From the NCBI RefSeq assembly GCF_945859685.1, contig NC_079147.1, forward strand, positions 302,000,485-302,064,484: 64,000 nt of DNA, in the 5' to 3' direction. A model generated the notes under the pieces. That model did not search any database and was not told the origin of the DNA. It saw only the letters and a list, made by a program, of their open reading frames with translations. The position numbers were made by a program, and so were the translations under genes. This document shows positions 54,039-64,000 of this stretch, one piece after another; position 1 is the first letter of the stretch; every line of letters begins with the position of its first letter. The DNA is from Eupeodes corollae (Eukaryota; Arthropoda; Insecta; Diptera; Syrphidae).

Positions 54039-54056
54039 TGGCGCCCAACGTGAAAC
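54039..54056 (+). promoter_or_regulatory. Lysine-tRNA-type primer-binding site
   Basis: TGGCGCCCAACGTGAAAC: the first 14 bases match the tRNA-Lys complementary site of LTR retroelements. A similar motif is at 44090. The downstream 300 bp looks like a leader without a gag frame. Confidence 0.5.
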
Positions 54057-56430
54057 TCAAAATTAAGTTTTTTTCATATACTCATTCATTTTTCAGCATC
54101 AAAGATATACGATTTAAAATTCATAAACCACATTAATTAGATTCATACTCGTAACATAAAGAGAAAAGGAAATTAATTCCTCAGAATTTAAGTTTAAAGA
54201 AATAACCTTTAATAATGATTCTCCAAAAATTATCATGTGAGTCTATATGCAACTTTTTTCTACTGCAAGTCTTCACAGCAGACATACACTAAACACCAAT
54301 CAAAACCATCATACCTACACTCCTTCTCAAACGAGTCTCGGTAGGGAGGCATAGAAATAGAAATTTAAGTAGACAAAGCAAAAAGAAAAAATATACTAAA
54401 GCCATTTCAGACATAAGAACCGCATAAAATTCTTGAGGCATTCGTCATTATAGATACATTTATAAATACCTTGCATCTATACTGTGTGTGTTTATGCTCT
54501 GTACAAATATATGTATATTCATATCAATTTAAAAAGGAGAATCTAACATCCTCATGGATTTATGAAAATCATATTCTTCCCATCTCAAACCTTTCTGGAA
54601 ACGAACTTTCGTTCTACTTTTCCCCTCTCACTATATTCTCTGCATTTGCATATGAAAAACATTTCCAAACGGCAACCCATCGGAGTACAAAACTACCGCA
54701 GGGATCAAACACAAACTCAATAAACCGCGCGTTCCTTTGCTCCTACTCGTATACCCCCACCCACACATAGTTGTGGGTTATATCCTTTCTAGCTCGCGCT
54801 TATATTGATGTTTGATATCACACAAACTTATTTAACAAACAATTCGCTTGCAGAAGTTTACGCCAATTTATAATCTTCCTTTCCCCGTAGGGTATTGCCA
54901 AGTATAGAGCATCAGGAGCGCAGTGAAAGACAACAAAATACAATAGTAAAATCAACACCACAAAAAATAACACAGACAAAACTGAAGGATGAAACTATCA
55001 GGATACTAGAGAATAGCAAGGAGCAGCAGCTAAATCCCATTCAGCCATTTTGAAAAACACTATCAACTTGGTAATGTCCTGCAATTAAGTATCCGATTCA
55101 AGAGGGTCTAACTGTAGCTGTATACCTAGTCATAGAGTTGCAGAACTACTCCACCTACCGACATTGGCTGGAATCATCGCCATTGCCATCGCTATTGCCT
55201 TGGTCCAGTCTCCAGTGTGATGGTCATAAACATGTTAATTTCTTTATTACAAGTCAAGATCCTTGGTGGAGAACCAAAACGAACCCTTGAGACGACCGAC
55301 GACGACGCCATCTCCATTGCCGGTCGCCACTTCCCGTCGTCGTTGCTATAGTAAATAGCGCATAAGAACCATCTGGTGGGTGGTAGTGGTAGAAGAATGT
55401 TAATTACTTTCACGACGTCGATTTTGCCAAAAAGCCAAGCATACTTATCGTCCTGTTCTATAGAGGTACCTACACTACCCTCTCGTTCGTATTAAACATA
55501 GAAGAAGAAGAAGAAGAAGAAAAAAAGCGAAAACAACCGCAAGGGAATTTATAAGAATAAGACTAGAATGGAGGGTTGATGGCCGGCCATAGGTACGAGT
55601 ATATACCTTTCGGTCTTCTTATAACCAATTGTAAGACGGTTTCCTATATTTTTTTAACGCTTACATAAATTTTCTAAGTGAAGTGGAGGAGAAAAAAAAG
55701 GTTCGAAGGACTTTCAAGTGGAGAGGTTTTATTATTTTTTTATTTTTTCCTTCTTTCATTCATATCGTCTTCGTTTGGAGTTTGGCCACCTGAAGTAGGG
55801 ATTATGGTTGGAAGCTTATTACGCTTCGTTGCAAAAGGTATTACAACCATCATGCCACAGGTAGATGGTTTAAGGGAAACTCTCGAACTGATTTTTGTTT
55901 GCAGTAATACGAGATCTGTCACCCGTCTTGAAATCACTGAAAGATTTTTGAGAAGTCATGAATTTTTGTTGTGGTGAAATAACCATTAAAATATTGGAAA
56001 AATGAATAATTTGTTCACTTTTCAAATTTTCTAAAAATAAACCTTCTTAAAAGAAATTTTTCGAGGGTCAAGATTAGTAACTTTTTTCTTGGTAATCCAT
56101 AAGAAATTAATTAAGGTAGATATTCTTTAATGTTGTCCAATGTCTCTAAAAGATCCACAGTTTAGGTAGCGCTTCATTACGGGACAGACCTGTCCTCAAC
56201 CAGAACGTCCTAGGTCAATAGTTTGTTGCGTTCAGTTTCTCATGCTAAGTTGGTTGAATTTCTTTTCCACCTGCTTCCAAGACGTAATTATTCCATGTCT
56301 TTTCTTAAGGACAACATATTAAGTGTATTTATTTTAGAGATCTAAAACTTTTAAATGAAATAACATCAAAATGTTTTTGTAACATTGAAACATAATTGTC
56401 TGATAATTATAATTTTAATTTCATTTCTAG
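54057..56430. other. Unassigned DNA with a GAA microsatellite
   Basis: No recognisable gene. A GAA run lies at 55500-55520. The plus-strand 99-codon frame at 55678-55977 has a hydrophobic stretch (FYFFLLSFISSSFGVW) but no family resemblance and is not called. Confidence 0.4.
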
Positions 56431-56439
56431 GTTATGACG

Positions 56440-56960
56440 GCTACGGCGGGCTTTATTTTAGTTAAAATCTGGAGCTTATCACCGTAGATATTATATCCGC
56501 AGACATAGTAATAATGCAGCGTTAAATCAAACGATCTTGGTAGAAAATGTATGATTCGTTAACAGTTACCAATGCTCTTCTAGTTATGTCAATGTCATCG
56601 CAATCGGACAGACTTTTGCAAGATTTTGCTATTTTAATTTTTAGAAGGATTTTTAAGGAGTATAGCATGAGGGTACCTTTGACATCAAAAGCATTCTTGA
56701 GTCAAATTTGACTATGATGCTCTCATACGAAGCCTTGACTTCAATGAATCGATAGGGTGATGGGTATTGATTTGATGAAAAGTGGAATTACCAAATTAGA
56801 AGCTAAATTGAAATGGATCTATCAGGTTGTTGATGAACGGTCTTAGACGTTCCTTTAAAACGTTACACTGTTTGATGAAATTGAAATTTACACATTTGCA
56901 AATAATAATAATATTTTTCAGTCAATACAAATCTTTTGGTCAGTAAACATGGAAGTATAA
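56440..56960 (-). mobile_element. RTE-like LINE relic
   Basis: The minus strand gives NQYPSPYRFIEVKASYESI with frameshifts around a HLFIDFKAAYDSI-type motif (about 56770-56705), and residues matching the region downstream of it as in the copies at 1-2394 and 2396-3860. Very degraded. Confidence 0.45.
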
Positions 56961-57060
56961 GTTGTTAAGGATATGTGAACAGGCGTGAATTGGAAAATTC
57001 TAGAAAATTAATTGGAAAATTTGTATCTCTTTATTTTAAATACATTTATTTTCGTTTAGT

Positions 57061-57650
57061 ATGGCTGGATCCATGTTAAGCATTTAAATGCTGGATGCAA
57101 CCAATTACGCTAGCTGGATGATTTAAATGAGAAGCATTTTAATTGTTCAAGAATTATGGCCGTATATTTCTGGACAAAAGTTGAAGCCCGAAGATGAAGG
57201 TGAAGCTGCAAAATGGATAAGTCTGGACGAAAAGGCTCTTTCTTTGATTTTTCTGAACATGAAATCGACCGAACTGATTTATGTGAAAAATTGCAAGACT
57301 TCAAGGGAGGATGGGATTTCAAATCATCAAAGGGTAAGAAAAGTGTTTAATGTTTTTCACGCATCAAAATGCCCTGAAAAGCAAGATGAACGACGCACGC
57401 GGAAATCGGCTTCTTCGTTTGGGCTTTTTAATGTTAAAGAGTCGAAGATTGTCAATTTTGGAGAATGGAAAAAAGTATTTTTTCAGAGTTGAAGCAAGAT
57501 ATTACTCAAAAGATCTATTTTGCCGACGACAAATTCCTTATAGCAAGTGGCATAGGAAATGTTCATCTGGAACTAGAGACCGTTAGTATAGATTTACTTA
57601 ATGTAATCTATGTTCCAGAACTGATAAGTAATTTAATTTCATATCTGTGA
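57061..57650 (+). pseudogene. copia gag and protease region
   Basis: Gag starts MAGSML and after one stop continues DATNYASWM, then ILIVQELWPYISGQKLKPE and KWISLDEKALSLIFLNM, typical of copia gag. The frame ends at 57492 and the overlapping frame 57465-57650 supplies the later protease region (KFLIASGIGNVHLELETVSI, then LLNVIYVPELISNLIS). The CCHC knuckle and the catalytic protease Asp motif are not visible, indicating a deletion. Confidence 0.75.
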
Positions 57651-58530
57651 CAAAAATTACTCGCAACCATCATTCATGTAAGTTCGTTGGTACAAATGCT
57701 TTAATAAAGAACCCTAAAAGTAACGTAGTGATGAAAACCATTCAGATTGGTGATGTTTATGTTGTGAAACCAAACATTTTTGTAAATGCGATGAAATCAA
57801 CACAGGATTCTTAAATCAAGTGGCACAGTTGTTTTGGCCATCTCAACATTTCAAGTCTGAAGGAGATGTATTGCCATAATATGCATTCGAATGCATTATC
57901 TGTTCTAAGTTGAAGATAACAACAGAACCGTTTTCAAAACAGTCAACAACAAGGAGCGTGAATATTTTGGATGTTATTCATAGTGACATATCTGGACCGA
58001 TGCAAGTAAATTCATCTGGAGGAGCTAGATACTTCGTTACTTTCATCGACGACATGAAATGGTTTTCGTTTATCTTATAAGGAGTCGTGACGAAATTTTT
58101 GATGTCTTCAGAAAATTCAAGCAGATGGTAGAGTGCCAAACCTCGAAGAAGATCAAAGTCTTGCGAAGTTACAATGGAAGTGAGTATCTAAGTGCCAAAT
58201 TTTTATCAGCTCATGGTAACCAGCAACAATTGACAGTTCAATACTCGCCACAGCAAAATGGAGTCGTTGAGAGGGTGAACCGTACCCTTGTTGAAATGGC
58301 CAGATGTTTAATTCTTAGCTCAAAGCTTCTAGAGTATCTTTGGGGAGAAGCAATTAACACAGCTGCATACCTTAGGAACAGGTTTATTTCAAAAAGTCTA
58401 CAGGATGTTACACCATTTGAGAGCTGGTACGGAAGAAAAACCAACGGTTTGCATTTGAGAGTCTTTGGTTCTAAGAGTATTGTTTTAAACAAAAGACACC
58501 AGGTAAATCTAAATTTCAAGCAAAGGTCGT
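57651..58530 (+). pseudogene. copia integrase with a lost catalytic Asp
   Basis: The pre-integrase zinc domain (WHSCFGHLNISSLKEMY) is near 57817-57870. The catalytic core has VIHSDISGPM (first Asp, about 57975-58005), VLRSYNGSEYLSAKF and NGVVERVNRTLVEMARCLIL with the catalytic Glu. The second catalytic Asp, normally in a SDNGGE motif, is Tyr here (SYNGSE near 58170), which would abolish activity. The longest open part is 58059-58532, and frameshifts precede it. Confidence 0.85.
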
Positions 58531-58576
58531 AGAAATGATCATGATAGGTTATTCTGAATAGTCTAAGGCTTATAGA

Positions 58577-59835
58577 TTGTTTGATTCAAAGACAAGAAAG
58601 GTGGTCAAGGATCGTAATCTTGTTTTTTATGATGACACTAACGTTTCATTTGAAGATAGAACCGAAGATGACTTCATTATTTTTAATTTTGAAGAGGAAT
58701 CCTTCGCTGACCAACCTAATTTGAGAATAAGTCAAGCATCAGAATCAGAGAATATCCTAGACGTCCCTCAAGAATCAAGAAACCCCGAATCAAACCCTAG
58801 AATTGGTCCAGGCCGTCCAAAACTGATCAGAACTGGAAGATCAGGGAGACCAAGGAAAGAGTATTATGTGAATGAAACTTTAAACTCAATTAAAGAAGAA
58901 ATACCCACCAACGTCGCAGAAGCATTCAAGAGTCAAAAAGTGGATGAATATAAATCTGCAATGAAGAAAGAATATGATGCGTTAGTTTTAAATGGTTGAC
59001 CTTCCTAACAACTGTAAGGCAATAGGCAATAGATAGATTTTTAATATTAAGAAGAAATCAGACGGTTTAATCAAAAGGTTAAAAGAAGGTTTCGAAGATG
59101 GAAAAGATTCAAACAAGTTCTGTAAGTTGAAGAAATCCATCTATGGTCTCAAACTATCTGGAAGAGAATGGAACAAAAGGCTAAATGAAGTACTTCTCAA
59201 GATTGGATTCCAAAGAGGTGTTTCTGACAGTTGCATTTATGTGAAAAAGGAGATGAAATCAAAATCATAGGTGTGTATGTAGATGACATCATTTTGGCAT
59301 GCGGTTCCAATATATCCATGGAATCAATTAAAGGACAAATTGATTCAGAGTTTGACATCGTTGACAAAGGACCTTTAAAATATTATCTTGGTAGATCCTA
59401 GAATGAAACTGAAAAACAGTACAGAATTAAGCACAGAAAAAGTTGACCAAACACTCTATCAGTCAATCATTGGAACTCTGATGTACTTGTCTACCGCTAC
59501 AGGACCTGACATAACCCACTCGGTGAGTAAATTAGCTCAATTTAACAAACGGCTCTAGCATTGAGCAGCACTGTAGCATAATATATTGCGATTTCACAAT
59601 GCAGTAGAGAAGCGCTCTACCTTAGAAGTTTAATGTCGGAACTTGGATTTGACAAACTAATCCAAGACTCAAAAACAATTTTCAACGACAACTTGGGAGC
59701 GCAACAACTTGTCAAAAAACCAATTCATCATTCGAAGACAAAACACATTGAAATTGTGTATCACTTCGTAAGAGGTCTGTTTGAAGATGGAGTAATTGAT
59801 ATTCAGTACAAAAACACCGAAGAATTTAGGTAAAA
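58577..59835 (+). pseudogene. copia linker, reverse transcriptase and RNase H remnants
   Basis: The linker frame 58577-58999 reads FDSKTRKVVKDRNLVFYD, then GRPRKEYYVNETLN and AMKKEYDALVLNG. The reverse transcriptase is deleted between SDGLIKR and LKEGFEDG near 59080, losing the early motifs. Later motifs remain: CKLKKSIYGLKLSGREWNK (59120-59175), a VYVDDIILACGS palm (59272-59310), GTLMYLSTATGPDITHSVSK (59470-59530) and an RNase H end (QLVKKPIHHSKTKHIEI, 59708-59755). Multiple frameshifts. Confidence 0.8.
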
Positions 59836-59904
59836 CAAAACATTTGAAATTTGCAAATATGTATGTTACGAGTAGGTATCACTATTGTTTAAATAAGTAT
59901 CGAT

Positions 59905-59915
59905 TTGAGGGGAGG
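59905..59915 (+). promoter_or_regulatory. copia polypurine tract
   Basis: GAGGGGAGG directly before TGTTAAAT, the start of the 3' LTR. Confidence 0.65.
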
Positions 59916-60064
59916 TGTTAAATTAAATATTTATAGAATATTATATAAAATTACTTGGCTTAAATACACTCCTCTTTAAATATTGTTTTTAGTTTTAATC
60001 AAATCAAAGCTTATATTCTTTTCATTGTTGCTATATAATTAAATAAATATTTAACAATTTAACA
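59916..60064 (+). repeat. copia 3' LTR (149 bp)
   Basis: Begins TGTTAAAT and ends ATTTAACA, a perfect 8-bp terminal inversion with TG...CA ends. Short for a copia LTR. No second copy found in the window. Confidence 0.7.
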
Positions 60065-60118
60065 TATCTTGTATTATGTTTTTTTCAGGTTTTTATCTAT
60101 AATATAAAAATAAGTCGA

Positions 60119-60198
60119 GTTTTCCTTCCTGACGCTATAACTCCAGAACGCACGGACCGTTTTCCTTCCTGACGCTATAACTCCAGAACGCACGGACC
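60119..60198 (+). repeat. 40-bp tandem duplication in the Helitron 5' region
   Basis: Two identical 40-bp units (60119-60158, 60159-60198), each containing CTGACGCTATAACTCCAGAA. Confidence 0.95.
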
Positions 60199-60697
60199 GA
60201 TTTCCACGATTTTGCATTCGTTGGAAAGATCTCGGGCTCCGTGAGGTTTATAGCAGAATTAATTCAGGAAAAAACTCAACAGAAATGCTTTGAACTCCGT
60301 AAAGCTTCCCCTAGAAAGCTTTTGTTAACGTTCCGATTTCAAGGGCCCTATATTCTAAACCAAAGCTTACTTTTAGGAACCTTTTTTAGTCAACCAATTT
60401 TATAGAAACGTCACAGAAATCGACTTCAAAGTTTTAAAGATAATAAGAAAAAAGTGCAAAAATGACTTTTGAAAAAATTTATTGAGTGTTTTTTTTTTAT
60501 CATAGAGGAATTTAAGAAAAAAGTGAACAATTCGGTTGACCCCAAATAAAATTCGGTATCACACATTCTGAGCAAATTTTGTAAACTTTCGAAAAAAAAC
60601 ATTAATTTTTTTGTTTTTTTTTTTTTAATCAAGAAACTGAAACAAAATATATGTCACGTAGAATATTTTGAGATCGAAAAATAATTTATGATAGAAA

Positions 60698-60968
60698 ATG
60701 TCTAGAAAACGAGGTGCCAACATCAGCCGCCGCAAAAGACAAGCAAGCCAGCAAAAAGTATATTCACAGAACTTAAGTAAAGAAAGACAAAATATATTAA
60801 GAGAAAGAGCCCGATTGAGACAACGCACATGAGCAATTGAAGATTATTGGCATCATACCATCGCTTGGCATTCAAATTATGATCCCACTGCAAACTACAG
60901 TGATGATGACAATTTAGATATTGGACCAATAACGACTGTATGCCAATACTGCAATGCGTTAAAATTTA
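60698..60968 (+). pseudogene. Helitron protein, N-terminal piece
   Basis: Starts at ATG 60698 with a basic segment (MSRKRGANISRRKRQASQQK), then RQNILRERARLRQR, one in-frame TGA (60832-60834), and DYWHHTIAWHSNYDP, ending in a zinc-type VCQYCNALKF. This is the N-terminus that precedes the Rep domain in animal Helitron proteins. It is cut by gypsy sequence immediately after CNALKFK. Confidence 0.8.
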
Positions 60969-60986
60969 AAAGTTTAAAAACAACGA

Positions 60987-61646
60987 ATGCAACGCCTCAT
61001 CGAAGGTATTTACCTAGGTGACTCCCAGCCCTCTCAACTTCTTCGGCGCATTCTCAACCCCTCAGGCACTTCAGGCACCCCAGACGCAGTTATCAAAGTC
61101 ATGTGGTTGCCACGTTTACCTTCACATGTAAGGGCGATACTTTCATCCGTTACTGATGACCTCAACTCGCTTGCGGAGGTGGCTGACAAAATCATGAGCC
61201 ATTCATCATCACCTAAGACGATCGCAGCATTACCACCAACCGTGTCAACTGCATGTTTAGACAACAACAGTATGAAAACCATCTTGCAGAGGTTAAACAT
61301 GATAGAAAGACAACTCAAAGGGCAATCCAAGGCCAATTACCAGACAGCTACCAATAGTCATCAGAAGTCAGAAGATAGGCAACGTAACACCACTCTCCGT
61401 AGACTCGTCGAACAAGGTTCCTATTGCAGCACTTCTCATCTCCTTACGTCATCCGATGAAGGCTCTTTAAATACAATCAACCACGACGACGTCTACACGA
61501 ATTTGCTTCAGCTCTTCCCTACAATCACTCTTCCAGTTAGTGCACTCCAAAATCCACAACATGCAGTTCATCATCATCTGGAAACAGTTGGCCACCAATT
61601 TTCTGCAATACAAGACCGATTCCGTCCAAATATTACATACAGGTAA
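60987..61646 (+). pseudogene. gypsy gag remnant (219 codons) running into reverse transcriptase leader
   Basis: Open frame with the gag helices LNSLAEVADKIMSHSS and TILQRLNMIERQLKGQ. The middle part is altered. From about 61500 it reads LLQLFPTITLPVSALQNPQH then HHLETVGHQFSAIQDRFRP, the leader found just upstream of gypsy reverse transcriptase. Gag and pol leader are thus fused by a deletion of the zinc knuckle and protease. Confidence 0.7.
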
Positions 61647-62439
61647 AAGAAGAGTTTCAACGCATGGTGAGAGAGGGTATTTTTCGACATTCGCGGAGTT
61701 CCTGGGCCAGTTCGTTACACATTGTTCCAAAGAAAGACGGAACAATTCGGACCTGTGGTGACTACAGACGTCTAAATGCAGCTACGCTTCCCGATAGGTA
61801 CCCTCTGCCACGTTTCACGGATTTCCAGCTGATGCTGCCAAATAAATCAATACTATCTCACCTAGATTTGGTTTGAGCGTACCACCAGATACCTATGGCA
61901 CCTTAGGACATCCCAAAAACTGCAATAAAGACTTCTTTCGGACTTCTCGAATTTGCGCGAATGACGTTAGGACTTCGCAATGCCGACCAAACTCAACAAC
62001 GCTTCGTCGATCTGGACTTTGTCTTCACCTACATTGATGACATGCTAATTTCGTCAAGCTCACAAAAAAACATTTGAAGCATTTGAAGGAAATTTTCAAA
62101 CGTTTCAGCAAAAACGGCATCAGCCTAAATAGAGACAAATGCGAATTCGGTAAGTCATCTATCTTATTCCCCGGATATCAAGTCGACACAAAAGGCGTTA
62201 GACTACCTCAAGATGCAGTGAAGTCGATGGCACAATTTCCGAAGCCAAAAAAAATCGCCGAACTCCGGCATTTTCTCGGTGCTCTAATTTTTTTATTCTG
62301 AACTTATTACATGCGGCATCGCACCAGGCCCCGCTCTGTAAAATGATTCACGGAGCGAAGAAAAACAACCAAACCCCATTAGTCTGGTCACCTTCCACCG
62401 AGGCAGCTTTTCTTCGCTGTCGCCAGTCGCTCGCCGAAG

Positions 62440-62940
62440 TTGGCACATCTCCTCCCAGACTCCGAATTACGCCTCATGACCGACGCTTCGAACACAGCTG
62501 TCGGGGCAGTACTTCTTCAAGTCGTTGATGGGAAGTCTACACCTCTTGGTTTCTTTTCCAAGGCTCTGTCAACACGGCAAACGAAGTACAGCACTTTCGA
62601 TCGTGAATTAATAGCAATCAAGCTGGAAATTGAACACTTTCGCCGTTACATCGAGCGCCCATCTTGCGCTATATTCACCGATCGCAAGCCATTAACTTTT
62701 GCCATACGCAATCCACCTTCAGCATCAAAAACACCGCAGAGACAACGCTATTTGGAATATATCTCCCAATTTTCCTCCGACATCCGTCACCTTAGCGGAT
62801 CAGAAAATGCAGCAGCAGATGCTCTTTCCAGGATAGCAGCTATCGACAGTCCCCTTAGTATTGAAGATCGCCAATGTGCAGAAAACAGACAAGGAGTTAG
62901 AAAAGTTAAAATCGGTAAGTCAAAAACTTGTGTTTGCTAA
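62440..62940 (+). pseudogene. gypsy RNase H remnant
   Basis: 166-codon open frame: MTDASNTAVGAVLLQ (first catalytic Asp), STFDRELIAI (Glu), IFTDRKPLTFAI (Asp) and the end motif AAADALSRIAAI. Residues of the RNase H active site are present. The frame ends early at the linker. Confidence 0.8.
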
Positions 62941-62989
62941 CTTTGTTCTTCCTGGCAGCGAAACTGAAGTAGCCTGTGAAACAACTGCC

Positions 62990-63620
62990 GATTTGAAGAC
63001 TCTCAGGCTTTAGCTCTTATTGAAAATGTTTTTCCAAACATTAGTGAGAATAATCAGAATTGCACTTACATAGTTAAGTCAACGAGCAAACTTCGCCGCA
63101 AAGAATAATGATACACACGCAATCAATTTCACCATTCAATCAAAAATCGCTGGCTATTTGGTGACATACAAATCCGTTGATACCATAACAAATCCCGATG
63201 ATGTAGTAAATTATCCTAAGAAGTTTTTGAACTCTCTGCAGCTACAAGGATTTCCACCACTTAGCTTGCAACTTAAAGTTGGTTCAGTTACTATGATATT
63301 GCGTAATTTGTATCCTACGCGACTTTGCAACGGTACTCAACTTGTGGTAAAAAGACTAATGCCGAATTTAATTGAGGTAACCATTATTAACGTTTAACTT
63401 CAAACGATTGAAATTTCCGGTCCGGTTCGGAATGACAATTAACAAGTCGCAAGGCCAATCGCTTAGTGTTTACATTTAGAGGATAATTCTTTTTCACATT
63501 AGCAGCTATTCGTTGCGTGTTCTCGAATTGATAAAAAATCGGCTTTGTTTGTCAGACCAAAAAACAAAAAGTGTGGTTTACCAAAGAGCACTTCAATGAA
63601 ACGGATAATTTGCAGACAAG
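62990..63620 (+). pseudogene. Helitron helicase, C-terminal piece
   Basis: SQALALIENVFPNISENNQN (63000-63060) is followed, after stops, by the open frame 63158-63397. That frame has VTYKSVDTITNPDDVVNYPK, FLNSLQLQGFPPLSLQLKVG and MILRNLYPTRLCNGTQLVVK, the late PIF1-type helicase motifs of Helitron proteins. Then, frame-shifted, come RFGMTINKSQGQSLSV (63425-63470) and KTKSVVYQRALQ (63560-63597). Motifs I to III of the helicase are absent. Confidence 0.85.
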
Positions 63621-63836
63621 TGTTACGCTTCGATTCAGTATTTACTTTAGATTTACTTTAATTTTTTACTTAGAGAAGTTCAACTAAATTACACTTCATT
63701 TTCGTAAACGAAATGAATTCATTGCTGTTGTGAAATGAAATAAAAATTTTTCTTTTCAATATAAAAGAAAAAAAATAATTTGTCTTTATCTTTTAATCCC
63801 CAAACGAAATGTTACAAAAAAACCAAGCCTTTTGGT

Positions 63837-63863
63837 GGCGAAATGGAGTTCGCCGGGTTTGCT
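63837..63863 (+). terminator. Helitron 3' hairpin and near-terminal sequence
   Basis: Six-bp stem GGCGAA/TTCGCC with a 6-base loop, then GGGTTTGCT. Animal Helitrons end with such a hairpin about ten bases before CTRRT; here the run of T that follows replaces the last bases. Confidence 0.6.
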
Positions 63864-64000
63864 TTTTTTTTTTTTGTAAAAAACTGTAAACTCGAATTTC
63901 CATAAAATTTGACTAAATATTGACAACAATATTTTTCATAAGATAAAATAAGTTGAAAGCAAATGTCTCGTGAGAAATTTAGGCTTAGCAAAAATGTTCA
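63864..64000. repeat. Unit of the ~170-bp dispersed tandem repeat
   Basis: AAAAAACTGTAAACTCGAAT followed by GACAACAATATTTTTCATAAG and TTGAAAGCAAATGTCTC corresponds to the units at 24030-24650. The array or element continues beyond the window. Confidence 0.75.

Larger units (their letters stand above)
57061..60064 (+). mobile_element. Ty1/copia element, decayed, 3' LTR retained
   Basis: Plus-strand gag, protease, integrase, reverse transcriptase and RNase H remnants, in the integrase-before-reverse-transcriptase order that defines copia. It ends with a polypurine tract and a short 3' LTR. The 5' LTR was not found, so the copy is 5'-incomplete. Frameshifts, stops and an internal deletion in the reverse transcriptase inactivate it. 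Confidence 0.85.
60972..62985 (+). mobile_element. Ty3/gypsy fragment inside the Helitron
   Basis: Gag C-terminal region at 60972-61420 (QRMQRLIEGIYLGDSQPSQL, IKVMWLPRLPSHVRAILSS), then a deletion removing the cysteine knuckle and protease. Reverse transcriptase follows at about 61640-62300: FQRMVREGIFRHS, HIVPKKDGTIRTCGDYRRLN, a TYIDDMLISSS palm at 62030-62058 and GALIFLF. RNase H is at 62440-62900 (LRLMTDASNTAVGAVLLQVV, STFDRELIAIKLEIEHFR, AADALSRIA). It ends shortly after the RNase H linker. No LTRs and no integrase. Several stops and frameshifts. Confidence 0.85.
60096..63863 (+). mobile_element. Helitron, interrupted by a gypsy element
   Basis: The 5' end TCTATAATATAAAAATAAG has the TC start and A/T-rich form of insect Helitrons. 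A 5' UTR with a 40-bp tandem duplication follows. An N-terminal piece of the Helitron Rep-helicase protein is at 60698-60968 and a C-terminal helicase piece at about 62990-63620. Near the 3' end is a hairpin (GGCGAA 63837-63842 pairing with TTCGCC 63849-63854) followed by GGGTTTGCT, close to the usual CTAGT-type terminus but without its last bases. The Rep nuclease and most of the helicase are missing; gypsy sequence sits at the break. Confidence 0.8.

Noticed and set aside
55678..55977. 99-codon frame with a hydrophobic segment
   Set aside because: The hydrophobic part is a T-rich tract, there is no homology I can recognise, and no splice or promoter context.

Overview
The window looks like a repeat-rich, AT-rich stretch of an insect genome, most likely a fly. 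I base this on the mix of elements (RTE, jockey and RNase H-bearing LINEs, BEL/Pao, Ty3/gypsy and Ty1/copia LTR elements, a Helitron, Tc1/mariner-type remnants, a tRNA-related SINE), on a primer-binding site that matches insect tRNA-Tyr as I remember it, and on general base composition. I found no convincing single-copy host protein gene. Almost everything recognisable is mobile DNA, mostly broken and often nested, separated by AT-rich, microsatellite-bearing DNA that could be intron or intergenic space.

Layout. 1-3860: two RTE-type LINE copies facing each other. 3865-8700: non-coding DNA with two SINE copies, a 98-bp hairpin and the 3' end of a third RTE copy. 8911-13640: a decayed LINE, then an RNase H-bearing LINE, then an RTE fragment. 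13938-17802: a young jockey-type LINE on the minus strand (gag intact from its first codon, ORF2 broken only by two stop codons, 47-base poly(A) tail). 17803-27590: unassigned DNA with LINE scraps, a Tc1/mariner-type remnant carrying a SINE, and a ~170-bp tandem repeat. 27580-31900: a SINE, a minus-strand RNase H LINE and a plus-strand LINE endonuclease fragment. 31919-36170: a structured repeat block (745-bp higher-order repeat rich in CTGGTA/TACCAG, a 56-bp-arm hairpin, an ~1-kb segmental duplication, and a MITE present in only one duplicate).

36530-43158 is a complete BEL/Pao retrotransposon: two 488-bp LTRs that read as identical, a tRNA-Tyr primer-binding site, one open 1750-codon gag-pol frame and a polypurine tract. 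It is the only element here that looks capable of autonomous transposition. A 200-base assembly gap follows it. 43361-48600 is mostly unassigned. 48600-53611 is a pile-up: an internally deleted minus-strand gypsy element joined to a LINE, two LINE fragments and a plus-strand LINE. 54039 carries a lysine-tRNA-type primer-binding site. 56440-60064 is an RTE scrap followed by a decayed copia element with its 3' LTR. 60096-63863 is a Helitron (5' end, N-terminal piece, helicase C-terminal piece, 3' hairpin) whose middle is replaced by a gypsy element at 60972-62985. The window ends in the same ~170-bp repeat seen at 24 kb.

The observations I would follow up first are: the shared GCGCCACC 3' terminus of the SINE and RTE families (a possible SINE-LINE partnership), the CTGGTA higher-order repeat, the duplicated 101-nt exon-like segments, the MITE with its empty site, and the in-frame LINE-gypsy junction. 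No defence system, CRISPR array or other clearly new gene system is visible.
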